Made by a program: the position numbers and the translations under genes. Positions 1 through 7,931 of a DNA stretch of 64,000 nucleotides are shown piece after piece. The notes beneath the pieces were generated by a model. The model worked only from the letters and a program-made list of their open reading frames with translations, ran no database searches and was not told the origin of the DNA. The stretch lies in NCBI RefSeq assembly GCF_014208035.1, contig NZ_JACHMK010000001.1:2480001-2544000 (forward strand). Direction: 5' to 3'. The stretch's first letter is position 1. Every line of letters starts with the position of its first letter. Source of the stretch: Schaalia hyovaginalis (GTDB lineage Bacteria; Actinomycetota; Actinomycetes; Actinomycetales; Actinomycetaceae).

Positions 1-89
1 AGGACGTGGTACTGCATGGGGGTGAGGATGCGACGCCAATCGGCGTCGCTCAGTGCGGAGGCGTCCGACAGGCTCGGGAATTCAGTCAT
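1..89 (-). CDS. msrB: Peptide-methionine (R)-S-oxide reductase, N-terminus only (cut by window edge)
   Basis: The minus strand opens with ATG at 89 and reads about 29 residues to the window edge, beginning MTEFPSLSDASALSDADW and reaching LTPMQYHVL. The (L/K)TPxQYxVL block is the conserved start of MsrB, the enzyme that reduces methionine-R-sulfoxide in oxidised proteins using thioredoxin. The zinc cysteines and catalytic cysteine lie outside the window, so the assignment rests on this N-terminal block alone. The gene reads away from the adjacent mechanosensitive channel gene. Confidence 0.7.
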   Translation of the reverse strand, partial: MTEFPSLSDASALSDADWRRILTPMQYHV

Positions 90-172
90 GCTTCAATCGT
101 CGCCCGACTGCTTCAGTCCCGCTACTGCTGCCCCCTATGTGGACAGGCGCGCAAGCACTTGTCCACGAACGG

Positions 173-1936
173 TCACTTCCCGCGCTCGTCCTCGGGCCTG
201 ACGCCTTTCGCCTCGGCTTCCCGGCGTTTGGCGACGGCTTCGCGTTCGGCGAGGGCCTCTTCGCCGGGCCCGGCGAAGATCCCCGATCGCTCCTCGGCGT
301 CCGGGGAGCCGGAGTAGAGGCGCTCCCCCTTCCCGCCGCTCGTGGTGGTCGTCGGATTCTCCTCGGCGGCTCGGGCGACGGCTTGCGGGAGCTCGGCGGT
401 GAGCTCGTCCGGCGAGGCGGGTGCGCCGGGGGCGCGATCCTTAGCGCGAGCGGAATCCTTAGGCGGGGCGCCGACGATGCGCGCGAGGGTCCCGGCGGTC
501 ATGACCTGGGTGGGGACGCTTTCGGCGCGAAGCGGGACCCTGCGCTCGGATCCGGCGAGTTCGCGCATCCTGTCGGCCATGGCGCGGCGGCGCGCCCGCT
601 TGGCCTTCCTCCTGGCGGCGACCAGTCGGGCAGCGTGGGTCGCCTCATCCCCCGCGGTGTTGTCGGCGAGGGCCTTCGCGGCGTCTTCGAGGGCGCTCGC
701 CCCGTCCTCGTGCATTCCGGTGGACGAGGGATCGCCGGCGATCTTCGTGAGTTCGGCGGCGAGGGCGGCCACCTGCGCCCTCGAAGTGTCGACGGGCACC
801 GCGACCTCCGCCTGGGGTTGGATGCGCGTCGCGGGCCGGGCCCAGGGCTCCTCGGCCACCACCCAGGCGATGATGTGCTCGCGCAGGTAGCAGCGCAGAT
901 CCCACAGGCTGCCCGAGTTCTTCGCGGAGACGAGGATCCTGACCGTCACCGTCGAGGTATCCGCCCCTGTCATCTGGACGTTCCACGTCCGGCCGTCCCA
1001 CAGGTCCGTCGCCTGGAGCAGGGATTCAACCTTCTGGCGGATCAGGGCCATCGGCGCCGCCCAGTCGAGGTGGATCTCGACGGTGCCGAGCTGGGCCGCG
1101 GCCCTGCGCGTCCAGTTCTCGAAGGTCGTCGAGGTGAAATAGGTCGAGGGGATGATGAGCCGCCGCTCGTCCCACAGGCGCACGACGACGTAGGACAGGG
1201 TGATCTCCTCGATCGCGCCCGACTCCCCCTTGTCGTTGGCGACGACGACATCGCCCACCCGGATGGCGTCCGTGAAGGCCAGTTGAATCCCCGCGAAGAC
1301 GTTCCCCAGGGTCTGCTGCGCGGCGAGACCGGCGATGACCGAGATGAGGCCGGCGGAGGCAAGGAGGGTCGTCATCGCCTGACGGGCGGCCGCGAAGGTC
1401 GAGAGGATCGCGACGATGCCGATGATGACGACGATGAGCTGGACGAGGCGGCGCACCACCTGGGCCTGCGTCTCGAAACGCCTGGCCCTGCCCTGATCCG
1501 CTCGGTTCCGCATGCGCGCCGCGTCCTCGAACACCCATGCCGCCGCATAGGCGATCCAGGTGACGGCGCCGATCGCGAGGATGAGGAGGACGTGCGTCGA
1601 GGTCGAGACGAGCGTCCCGTTCGACCACTGGCTGAGGTCGGCGCCCTGGAGCATCCATTCGAGTCCGAGCAGGCCGCCCCACATCATGAGGGCGACGTAG
1701 AAGGGGGTACGGACCCTCTTGAGGAGCATCGACCCGACCTGTGATCTGCGCAGGATGCTCCGCAGGATCGCCGAGGCGAGGGCGGCGGCGAGGAAGCCGA
1801 GGAGGGCTCCGACGGCGACCCCGAGAAGGAGTGAGGCGATGTCGATGGCGTCGCTCACTGCGGCCTCTGCACCCGATTGGGGGCCGTCCCCCTCTTGAGA
1901 GACGAGGCGGGCGATTGCGGAAAGGCTCGTGCTCAT
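173..1936 (-). CDS. MscS-family small-conductance mechanosensitive ion channel
   Basis: This 587-residue membrane protein has hydrophobic segments near residues 33-60, 78-95, 114-136, 165-182 and 188-205, followed by the MscS pore helix and beta domain. The pore region reads SAGLISVIAGLAAQQTLGN and then GIQLAFTDAIRVGDVV (about 194-232), a clear family signature. It should sit in the plasma membrane and release solutes on hypo-osmotic shock. From about residue 400 there is a long Ala/Arg/Lys-rich and acidic cytoplasmic tail, longer than in the E. coli 286-residue protein but common in actinobacterial homologues. It stands alone, and its ATG at 1936 faces the tRNA cluster. Confidence 0.9.
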   Translation of the reverse strand: MSTSLSAIARLVSQEGDGPQSGAEAAVSDAIDIASLLLGVAVGALLGFLAAALASAILRSILRRSQVGSMLLKRVRTPFYVALMMWGGLLGLEWMLQGADLSQWSNGTLVSTSTHVLLILAIGAVTWIAYAAAWVFEDAARMRNRADQGRARRFETQAQVVRRLVQLIVVIIGIVAILSTFAAARQAMTTLLASAGLISVIAGLAAQQTLGNVFAGIQLAFTDAIRVGDVVVANDKGESGAIEEITLSYVVVRLWDERRLIIPSTYFTSTTFENWTRRAAAQLGTVEIHLDWAAPMALIRQKVESLLQATDLWDGRTWNVQMTGADTSTVTVRILVSAKNSGSLWDLRCYLREHIIAWVVAEEPWARPATRIQPQAEVAVPVDTSRAQVAALAAELTKIAGDPSSTGMHEDGASALEDAAKALADNTAGDEATHAARLVAARRKAKRARRRAMADRMRELAGSERRVPLRAESVPTQVMTAGTLARIVGAPPKDSARAKDRAPGAPASPDELTAELPQAVARAAEENPTTTTSGGKGERLYSGSPDAEERSGIFAGPGEEALAEREAVAKRREAEAKGVRPEDERGK

Positions 1937-2056
1937 GCTCCCAGCCTAGGGGTCCTTCCCCGACGCTTCCTGCGCGGCGCGCCCCGCTCCTCCCGGCCCT
2001 TTTCGGCGGGATTCCACGAGAATCCCCCCGTGTGAGAGGGGTCACCGATTCTCGTT

Positions 2057-2086
2057 TTGCTTTCACCCCGCGTTATTGCATATGCT
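2057..2086 (+). promoter_or_regulatory. Predicted sigma-70 promoter of the tRNA cluster
   Basis: A TTGCTT box at 2057-2062 and a TATGCT box at 2081-2086 are separated by 18 bp. They lie 38 bp before the first base of tRNA-Glu in a locally AT-richer stretch. The boxes are visible, but promoter function is inferred. Confidence 0.5.
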
Positions 2087-2124
2087 CTTCCTCGTCTTCG
2101 GACGCCACGGAGGTGGCCGAACAG

Positions 2125-2197
<73 letters not shown>

Positions 2198-2268
2198 CTC
2201 TCCCAGCGCGGAACGCGAAGAGCGTGTCGTCAGTGGAGAAAACTCAATAGGTCTTACACCTGTTGTAA

Positions 2269-2342
2269 GGCCCCGTAGCGCAGTTGGTTAGCGCGCCGCC
2301 CTGTCACGGCGGAGGTCGCGGGTTCAAGTCCCGTCGGGGTCG
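2269..2342 (+). tRNA. tRNA-Asp (anticodon GTC)
   Basis: The acceptor GGCCCCG pairs with CGGGGTC. The anticodon loop is CTGTCAC with anticodon GTC, the T arm is GGGTTCAAGTCCC, and the discriminator is G. It is the second gene of the tRNA-Glu/Asp/Phe cluster, an arrangement frequent in Actinobacteria. Confidence 0.95.
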
Positions 2343-2368
2343 CCGACCAGACCGGTTGGTCCGGTCAT

Positions 2369-2444
2369 GGCTCTGTAGCTCAGTTGGTAGAGCGTTCGAC
2401 TGAAAATCGAAAGGTCACCGGATCGACGCCGGTCGGAGCCACCA
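2369..2444 (+). tRNA. tRNA-Phe (anticodon GAA)
   Basis: The acceptor GGCTCTG pairs with CGGAGCC, the anticodon loop is CTGAAAA with anticodon GAA, the discriminator is A, and CCA is encoded at 2442-2444. The T loop reads GGATCGACGCC, with ATCGACG where TTCGAAx is usual. It is the last tRNA of the cluster and sits directly before a strong terminator. Confidence 0.94.
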
Positions 2445-2447
2445 GAA

Positions 2448-2475
2448 CCCCGAAGCGATTCGCTTCGGGGCTTTT
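2448..2475 (+). terminator. Rho-independent terminator of the tRNA cluster
   Basis: A perfect 10-bp stem (CCCCGAAGCG at 2448-2457 with CGCTTCGGGG at 2461-2470) has a 3-nt loop and is followed by CTTTT. It begins four bases after the tRNA-Phe CCA. Confidence 0.88.
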
Positions 2476-2546
2476 GCGTTCGAGCAGTGCCGACGCCGCC
2501 GCGGCGTTCGTATGAGCCTCGACGCAGGACCTGCAAGAATCGGGGT

Positions 2547-3908
2547 ATGAGCGACACGAACGGAAGCCGCGACCCCAAGCCGTGGTGGCGCACGCGCCGA
2601 GCGCATTCGGCACCGGGGCCGGGGGGCCGGGTCCTCCTGTACTGCAAGGACCTCACGATCGACTCCCCCCTCACGGGAGCCCACCTCCTCGACCGAGTGA
2701 CCCTCGGGTTCCGCTCCGGGTCCTTCACCGCGATCCTCGACCCGAGCGGATCGAGGACGCGCGCGTTCTTCCTCGCCGCAGCCGGATTGCGCCCGCCCTC
2801 GGCCGGTGCGATCGACCTGCGCGCCGCAGGCGGGGACCGCCCCGCGTCGGTCGGACTCCTCACCGCGTCCACTCCGCTCGACGAGGCCCTGTCCGTCAGC
2901 GAGAACATCCTCGCCCCCCTCTCCCTCACGGGCACCTCCGCCCTCGCCCATCACGTGAGGCAGGCCCTGTCCCTCACCTCGCTCGAGGAGCTCGCCGACC
3001 TCCGGGCCTGCGAGCTCTCACCCCTCGATCGGTTCCGGGCCCTGAGCGCGCGCGCCCTCGTTAGCGGCGGCGACCTCATCCTCGTCGAGGACCCCGACCA
3101 CCTGCCCACGGCGCCTGATCGCAGGGCCGCCCTCGAGCTTCTGCGCTCGCTCGCCCAGCACGGCACGACCGTGATCCTCGCGAGCACCTCCCCCGAGTCC
3201 TGCGCGCTCGCCGACCGCACGGTCCTCCTCACGAACGGGCGGGTGACCTACGACCTGCTCGCCCCCGGCGCCGAGCGCCTCCGGACCATCCTGACCGGCA
3301 CCGATGAGGATCCGGCGACCCTCCTCGGCCCGATTCCCGCGGCCGTTCCGCCCGCCGCGCCGCCCGCCGTCGTCGAGGACGCGCCCGTCACCGGATCCCC
3401 CGGGACCGAGGAGGACCCTTCGGAAGCCTTCCGGGTCTCGTGGATCCCCATCCGCCGCTCCGGGGAGGCCGAGGCGGGTCATGCGGTCGCCGAGGAGGCC
3501 GCCGCCGAAGTCGCGGATCCGCCCGAGGTCGAGAAGGAAACCGAGGACGAGGGCGAAGCCGGGCACGAAACCGCAGTCGAAGCGGAATCCCCGATCGGGG
3601 CCGCAGCCGCTGCACGTCCCGGGATCCGCCCCGCGGCCCCCTCCCCCGCCCCCGCCGAACCGGTGCCGGGCCCCGCCCTCGCCACCCCCGCGACGCGCGA
3701 ACGCAGGCGCATCGAAGAACCCGACCCGATCACCGCCGCGATACGCGCGCTCGTCGCAGACCAGCAGGACGACCGCCCCCGCGGACGGCACGCGCACCGC
3801 CCCCTCCCCGCTTCAACGCCCGCGCCCCCGACCCTCGAGCAGGCCGAGGTCATCGACCGGGCGAGGAAGATCCTCGAGGACCTGCCCGGTCCGGTCATTC
3901 CCGACTGA
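2547..3908 (+). CDS. ABC-ATPase-like protein with degenerate Walker A and Pro/Glu-rich tail
   Basis: From ATG 2547 this is 453 residues. About residues 28-240 follow the fold order of an ABC transporter nucleotide-binding domain. The P-loop position reads ILDPSGSRTR (63-72) instead of GxxGxGK(S/T), so the Walker A lysine is missing. The signature-like region is LSPLDRFRALSARAL, and a Walker-B-like DLILVEDP follows. The rest, from about 270, is a disordered Pro/Ala/Glu-rich region with a conserved-looking end. It is probably not a competent ATPase and may be regulatory or structural. No permease partner is adjacent. An upstream in-frame ATG at 2487 lies too close to the tRNA terminator to be favoured. 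Confidence 0.7.
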   Translation: MSDTNGSRDPKPWWRTRRAHSAPGPGGRVLLYCKDLTIDSPLTGAHLLDRVTLGFRSGSFTAILDPSGSRTRAFFLAAAGLRPPSAGAIDLRAAGGDRPASVGLLTASTPLDEALSVSENILAPLSLTGTSALAHHVRQALSLTSLEELADLRACELSPLDRFRALSARALVSGGDLILVEDPDHLPTAPDRRAALELLRSLAQHGTTVILASTSPESCALADRTVLLTNGRVTYDLLAPGAERLRTILTGTDEDPATLLGPIPAAVPPAAPPAVVEDAPVTGSPGTEEDPSEAFRVSWIPIRRSGEAEAGHAVAEEAAAEVADPPEVEKETEDEGEAGHETAVEAESPIGAAAAARPGIRPAAPSPAPAEPVPGPALATPATRERRRIEEPDPITAAIRALVADQQDDRPRGRHAHRPLPASTPAPPTLEQAEVIDRARKILEDLPGPVIPD

Positions 3909-4035
3909 CCCTCCCGAAGACGGCCGCCGTCAGAGCCCCGAGCAGGCCGAGGCGACTGCGCCGCAGCCCCGAACGTGAGAAACTGGGCGTCAGCCCGACA
4001 ACACCGTGAAGTCGACCAGGAAGCGAGTGCCGCTG

Positions 4036-4470
4036 ATGACGACGCCGAACGAACCGCTCGGAAACCCGGGGTCGGCCCCGGCCCAGAAGCGCCCAGCGTC
4101 AATGGGTGAACTCTTCGCAACCCTGTCTTCGCAGGTGACGACCCTTGTGAACGGAGAGATCGAGCTCAACAAGGTCAAGGCGAGGAATTTCATCAAGAAG
4201 GCCGGCGCGGGCGGCGCCCTCCTCGCGGCCGCAGCCGTCTTCGCCCTTTACCTCCTCGGCTGGGTGTTCCACTCGATCGAGCTCGCGATCGCCGTCGCCC
4301 TGCCCGCATGGGCCGCGTCCCTCATCACAGCCGGTATCCTTCTGCTCATCGTTGCGATCCTCGCCGCGGTCGGCGCAGTACTGCTCAACAAGAGCAAGAC
4401 CTCCGTCCCCGACCCGAAGGCCGGGATCAGCGAGAGCATCGACGCCCTCAAGAAAGGCCTGGGCAAGTGA
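4036..4470 (+). CDS. Phage holin family protein (actinobacterial holin-X / DUF1469 type), small membrane protein
   Basis: A 144-residue protein from ATG 4036, chosen because AGGAAG lies 12 bp upstream. A GTG at 4006 is in frame but has no ribosome site. The N-terminal half carries the amphipathic SMGELFATLSSQVTTLVNGE pattern typical of this family. Two hydrophobic helices follow (about 60-80 and 92-115) and a short cytoplasmic tail ends in KKGLGK. Despite the family name, chromosomal members are not known to lyse cells and are thought to be envelope-associated. The stop codon overlaps the GTG of the next gene, which implies translational coupling. Confidence 0.8.
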   Translation: MTTPNEPLGNPGSAPAQKRPASMGELFATLSSQVTTLVNGEIELNKVKARNFIKKAGAGGALLAAAAVFALYLLGWVFHSIELAIAVALPAWAASLITAGILLLIVAILAAVGAVLLNKSKTSVPDPKAGISESIDALKKGLGK

Positions 4471-4775
4471 GCGAAACGACCGAAGCGAAGACGCGCACCG
4501 AGGCTGAGATCATCGCCGAACTCGAACGCACGCGCGCCGAGATGACGGCGACCGTCGACGAGCTCTTCGGCCGTGTTCAGCCCGAACAGTTGCTCGAACA
4601 GGCCAAGGCGACCGCGAAGGCGAAGGCGGAGGAGGTCAGGAGCCTCGTCGCCATGACCGCTCAGGACGCCCGCGAAGGCGACCCCGAGGCCCTCAAGAAG
4701 GTGGGATACGTCATCGCCGGAGCCGCGGCGCTCACCGTCCTCGTCGTTCTTCGTATCGTCCGCGGAAGGCGCTGA
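4467..4775 (+). CDS. DUF3618 domain protein
   Basis: A 102-residue protein starting at GTG 4467 within a GTGA overlap with the preceding holin-like gene. It opens with a charged segment containing EIIAELERTRAEMTATVDEL, the hallmark of DUF3618. A Lys/Ala-rich amphipathic helix follows, and a single C-terminal transmembrane helix (about 80-97) is closed by RIVRGRR. The holin-X/DUF3618 pair is a recurring actinobacterial unit of unknown role, probably at the membrane. Confidence 0.8.
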   Translation: MSETTEAKTRTEAEIIAELERTRAEMTATVDELFGRVQPEQLLEQAKATAKAKAEEVRSLVAMTAQDAREGDPEALKKVGYVIAGAAALTVLVVLRIVRGRR

Positions 4776-4947
4776 GCCCGAATCTGTCTCAGCTTCCTCA
4801 CCGGCTCCGCGGCGCGACCCGGAGCACACGCGCCCCTGCCCGGATGAGGACCTTCCCTTTGTGCGGTTATGATGAACCCACGACACATTCTGATCATCCA
4901 GGGAACCGCCTTGAGCGGACCCGAACTACGCGGAGGGGGTCGACGCC

Positions 4948-5205
4948 ATGGGGCGCGGCCGTCAAAAGGCCAAGCAGACGAAAGTCGCTCGCAAGCTGAA
5001 GTATTTCAGTCCTGATACCGATCTCGATGCCCTGCAGCGGGAGCTCGCATCGTCTGAACACCACTCGTACGACGAGTACGAGGCCGAGGATGACGAGACG
5101 GCCGAGGACGACGACCTCTACTCCAAGTACGCGGACTTCGCGCAGGAGGGGGACGCCACCCCCGAGCTCGACGAGGACTTCTGGGTCAACCCTTCGAAGA
5201 AGTGA
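4948..5205 (+). CDS. DUF3073 domain protein
   Basis: This 85-residue protein starts MGRGRQKAKQTKVARKLKY, the conserved basic N-terminus of DUF3073, and continues into a strongly acidic half (EAEDDETAEDDD) ending in a conserved WV(N)P motif. The family is nearly universal in Actinobacteria and its function is unknown. The basic/acidic split suggests nucleic-acid or ribosome contact, but this is inference. A TATGAT box at 4868-4873 could be its -10 element. Confidence 0.85.
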   Translation: MGRGRQKAKQTKVARKLKYFSPDTDLDALQRELASSEHHSYDEYEAEDDETAEDDDLYSKYADFAQEGDATPELDEDFWVNPSKK

Positions 5206-5400
5206 CCCGGGGGCTCCCCTTCGCATGAGCGCGGCCCGCAGATTCTTCACGCGCTGATTCACGCGTTCATCCGCGCTTTCGTTCGCCCTCCTCCGGGCGC
5301 CCCTGCGCACCCGCTCCCCAAGTCGGCCTCGGGCAGATCCGGGTTCAGTCGGGCCGTTCCCCTATGGCGGGCGCTCCTCCCGTACCGCTAGCGTCGAGTC

Positions 5401-6408
5401 ATGCGGAAAAGGCTTCTCGTCGCGTTCTCCTCGCTCCTCGCCCTCGTCCTCGTCGGCCTCATGGCAATCGCTTGGGGGTTCGGGCCGCGCCTCGGCATCG
5501 CGTTAACCGGACGCCCCTTCTTCCTCCTTCCGCCGAGCCCGGAACGCTATGCCGAGACCATCCTCGAGGTCGCCGACCACCAGGCGATTCACGCCGATTC
5601 TGACGAATATCTCGCCGCCCGCGAGCGCGCCCTCGCAGTCGCGAAAGACGCCTCCTCGACCGCTGAGGTTCACGACGCCCTTGAGGCGGCCCTCGAGGCC
5701 GCGGGCGGGAAGCACTCAGGAATCCTCAACGCGGCCGAGCGCGAGGAATGGGCGCAGTCGGATCCCGCTCCCTCCCCCGGGGTGACGGTCTTAGGGGCCA
5801 TCGCGATCGCGACCGTCCCGGCCTTCGACGGCTTCGCCTCCGATGGGCGTCTGTACGCCGAGACCCTCGGGCGCGGCCTCGATTCCGCTCTGTCGGGTCC
5901 CGCGACCTGCGCGGTCGTCGATCTGCGGGGCAATGGCGGCGGCGACATGGGCCCGATGCTCGCGGGCGTCTCCCCGCTCCTCCCCGACGGAACCGCTCTC
6001 GAGTTCGAGTCGGCGCACGGGACGACCCCTGTGACGATCACCGGATCGGCAGTCGCCGGCGGAGGCACACCGACGAGCGTCGATGGCGTCCGCAAGCACC
6101 TCGTCCCCACCGCGATTCTCATCAACGCGGGCACGGGGAGCTCCGGCGAGGCGACCGCGATCGCATTCAAGGGCCTGGAGGGCACCCGCTTCTTCGGGAG
6201 GCCGACCGCGGGCTACGCCTCGGCGAACATCGCCTTCGAGATGCCCGACGGGGCGCTCGTCATGGTGACCTCGGCGAACGACAAGGATCGGAACAGCGTC
6301 GTCTACGGCGACAATCCGCTTATCCCGGACGAGCAGACCGATGACGCCCTCGAAGCCGCGAAGGCGTGGCTCGCCGCCGAGCACGGCTGCGAGGAGGGAC
6401 GCCGATAA
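5401..6408 (+). CDS. S41 family peptidase (C-terminal processing / nisin-resistance-like), membrane anchored
   Basis: A 335-residue protein with one N-terminal transmembrane helix (5-30). The S41 protease elements are GGKHSG (102-107), VVDLRGNGGGD (172-182) and TGSSGEA (245-251), the last carrying the predicted nucleophilic serine, followed by FFGRPTAGY. No PDZ domain is evident between the anchor and the core, so it resembles short nisin-resistance-type members more than CtpA. It should act outside the membrane on peptides or protein tails. It is a single gene followed by the Fic regulatory region. Confidence 0.8.
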   Translation: MRKRLLVAFSSLLALVLVGLMAIAWGFGPRLGIALTGRPFFLLPPSPERYAETILEVADHQAIHADSDEYLAARERALAVAKDASSTAEVHDALEAALEAAGGKHSGILNAAEREEWAQSDPAPSPGVTVLGAIAIATVPAFDGFASDGRLYAETLGRGLDSALSGPATCAVVDLRGNGGGDMGPMLAGVSPLLPDGTALEFESAHGTTPVTITGSAVAGGGTPTSVDGVRKHLVPTAILINAGTGSSGEATAIAFKGLEGTRFFGRPTAGYASANIAFEMPDGALVMVTSANDKDRNSVVYGDNPLIPDEQTDDALEAAKAWLAAEHGCEEGRR

Positions 6409-6412
6409 CTCA

Positions 6413-6488
6413 TATCCTTGCGTAACACCGCCACTTGATAAAGTTTAGGATCTTATCCTTGAACAATGAGAGGATCCGATCAAGGATA
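6413..6488 (+). promoter_or_regulatory. Cluster of TATCCTTGA inverted/direct repeats upstream of fic
   Basis: TATCCTTG occurs at 6413-6420, TATCCTTGA at 6454-6462, and its exact reverse complement TCAAGGATA at 6480-6488 with a 17-bp spacer. A short palindrome AGGAT-CTT-ATCCT overlaps at 6447-6459. The stretch is AT-rich and ends 34 bp before the chosen Fic start. It is a plausible operator for autoregulation by the Fic protein's own winged helix, which is inference. Confidence 0.5.
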
Positions 6489-6521
6489 GAGCCCCGGAAA
6501 GAAGCAGACGGAGGTGTGAAG

Positions 6522-7808
6522 GTGGCGGGTTGGGACGAGCGCATCTGGGAATCCTCGATCTTTGAAGGCCTCCCACGCCGTGAGCGTCATTCCGGACCGT
6601 ATCGCTCGTACGTCCCGGATTCCTTAACGACGACCTCCCTCCTCCTTCCTCCCGACGTCGACGCCCTCGTGTCATCCGCCGAGAGAGCCGTGAGAAATTC
6701 TGCCGACAGCCGCGACCTCGAGGGCATCGCACGTTTCCTCCTCCGTTCCGAAGCAATCGCCTCGTCGCGCATTGAGGGCGTCGCCCCCTCGACGAAGCAA
6801 GTTGCCTTCGCGGAACTCGAAACGGCGGAAGGGCGAGGATCCCTCGGAGCAAGTGAACAAGCCCAACTCGTCGCTCGGAACATGACGGTCGTCGAGCGAG
6901 CCCGAGCGGAGCTCACCGCCTCGGACACGATCACTCTCGACCAGGTCGTCGTCCTCCAAGAAGCGCTCGTCGCCGACACTGCAACCGCGTGCGGAGTGCG
7001 TACAGTCCAGAACTGGATCGGCGGTTCCTCCTACCATCCCCTCGGAGCCGATTTCGTTCCACCCGCCCCCCAACGACTCAATACCTCGCTCGACGACCTC
7101 GTGACTTACATGAACGGGGCCGCCCACTCGCCCATCGTCCAAGCCGCACTCGTCCACGCCCAGTTCGAGACCCTTCACCCCTTTGCGGATGGCAATGGCC
7201 GTGTCGGTCGCGCCCTCATCCACACGGTGCTCATGAGACGCGGGCTCACCACGCGTGCGATCCTCCCGATCAGTCAGGTCCTCTCGACACTGCGCCAGGA
7301 TTATGTGAGGGCGCTCGACGCCTACCGCTATACCGGCGCACCGAATGGAGATGAATTCCACGCCGCTCGCACCGAGTGGATCGCATTCTTCGCGCAGGCG
7401 ATCATCATCGCAGCAGAACAGGTGGAACGCACGAAAAGAGAGCTCGATGCGATCCGCACCGACTGGGATGAACAGCTCGCCCTCTGGCGGACCGAGACCG
7501 GCCACCAGCGTGCTCTTCGCTCAACATCGGCGACTGCGAGGATCCTTCAGGACCTTCCCTCGACACCGGTCCTCACAACCGCATCGGCGAGTCGGATCTA
7601 CGAAGTGACGACGCAGGCCGCCAATCAAGGACTCCACATGCTTGAAGGCGCGGGAATCCTCTCAGCGACATCCCGAAAAGGCCAGGCGATCTACTTCGCG
7701 CCGCGGGTCCTCGACCTCGTCGATCTGTCGGTGCGGCGACTCGCGAGCACACGCTTCGACACGCGGATAAGCGCGCCCGGACGGGGCGTCCCCACAGTCC
7801 CACAGTGA
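6522..7808 (+). CDS. Fic family AMP-transferase-type protein with inhibitory helix and C-terminal winged helix
   Basis: The start is set at GTG 6522 because GGAGG lies 7 bp upstream. An upstream ATG at 6435 has no ribosome site and would lie over the operator-like repeats. The 428-residue protein has the Fic motif HPFADGNGRVGR (about 219-230) with catalytic histidine and anion-binding Asn/Gly. An N-terminal (S/T)xxxE(G/N) inhibition motif, SSRIEG (81-86), marks a class II self-inhibited Fic. The C-terminal third (about 330-415) looks like a winged helix-turn-helix. Class II Fic proteins transfer AMP to Ser/Thr/Tyr of target proteins, but the target here is unknown. No separate antitoxin gene is seen. 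Confidence 0.88.
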   Translation: MAGWDERIWESSIFEGLPRRERHSGPYRSYVPDSLTTTSLLLPPDVDALVSSAERAVRNSADSRDLEGIARFLLRSEAIASSRIEGVAPSTKQVAFAELETAEGRGSLGASEQAQLVARNMTVVERARAELTASDTITLDQVVVLQEALVADTATACGVRTVQNWIGGSSYHPLGADFVPPAPQRLNTSLDDLVTYMNGAAHSPIVQAALVHAQFETLHPFADGNGRVGRALIHTVLMRRGLTTRAILPISQVLSTLRQDYVRALDAYRYTGAPNGDEFHAARTEWIAFFAQAIIIAAEQVERTKRELDAIRTDWDEQLALWRTETGHQRALRSTSATARILQDLPSTPVLTTASASRIYEVTTQAANQGLHMLEGAGILSATSRKGQAIYFAPRVLDLVDLSVRRLASTRFDTRISAPGRGVPTVPQ

Positions 7809-7931
7809 GCGAGGCGGAGGGCCTGCCCGCGAAACACTCACGGGCGCGGTGAGCGAGCGGTCACATCCTCGGCGCGGTGACAGCCGTGCCCTCCGAAACG
7901 GGGGGCGATGGCGAGGCCGAGGCGACCGAAC

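Noticed and set aside
53..1744. Long plus-strand open frame opposite the MscS gene, and similar long antisense frames elsewhere
   Set aside because: Long stop-free antisense frames are expected at this GC content; they encode Arg/Gly/Asp-rich sequence without family signals and oppose genes with clear homology.
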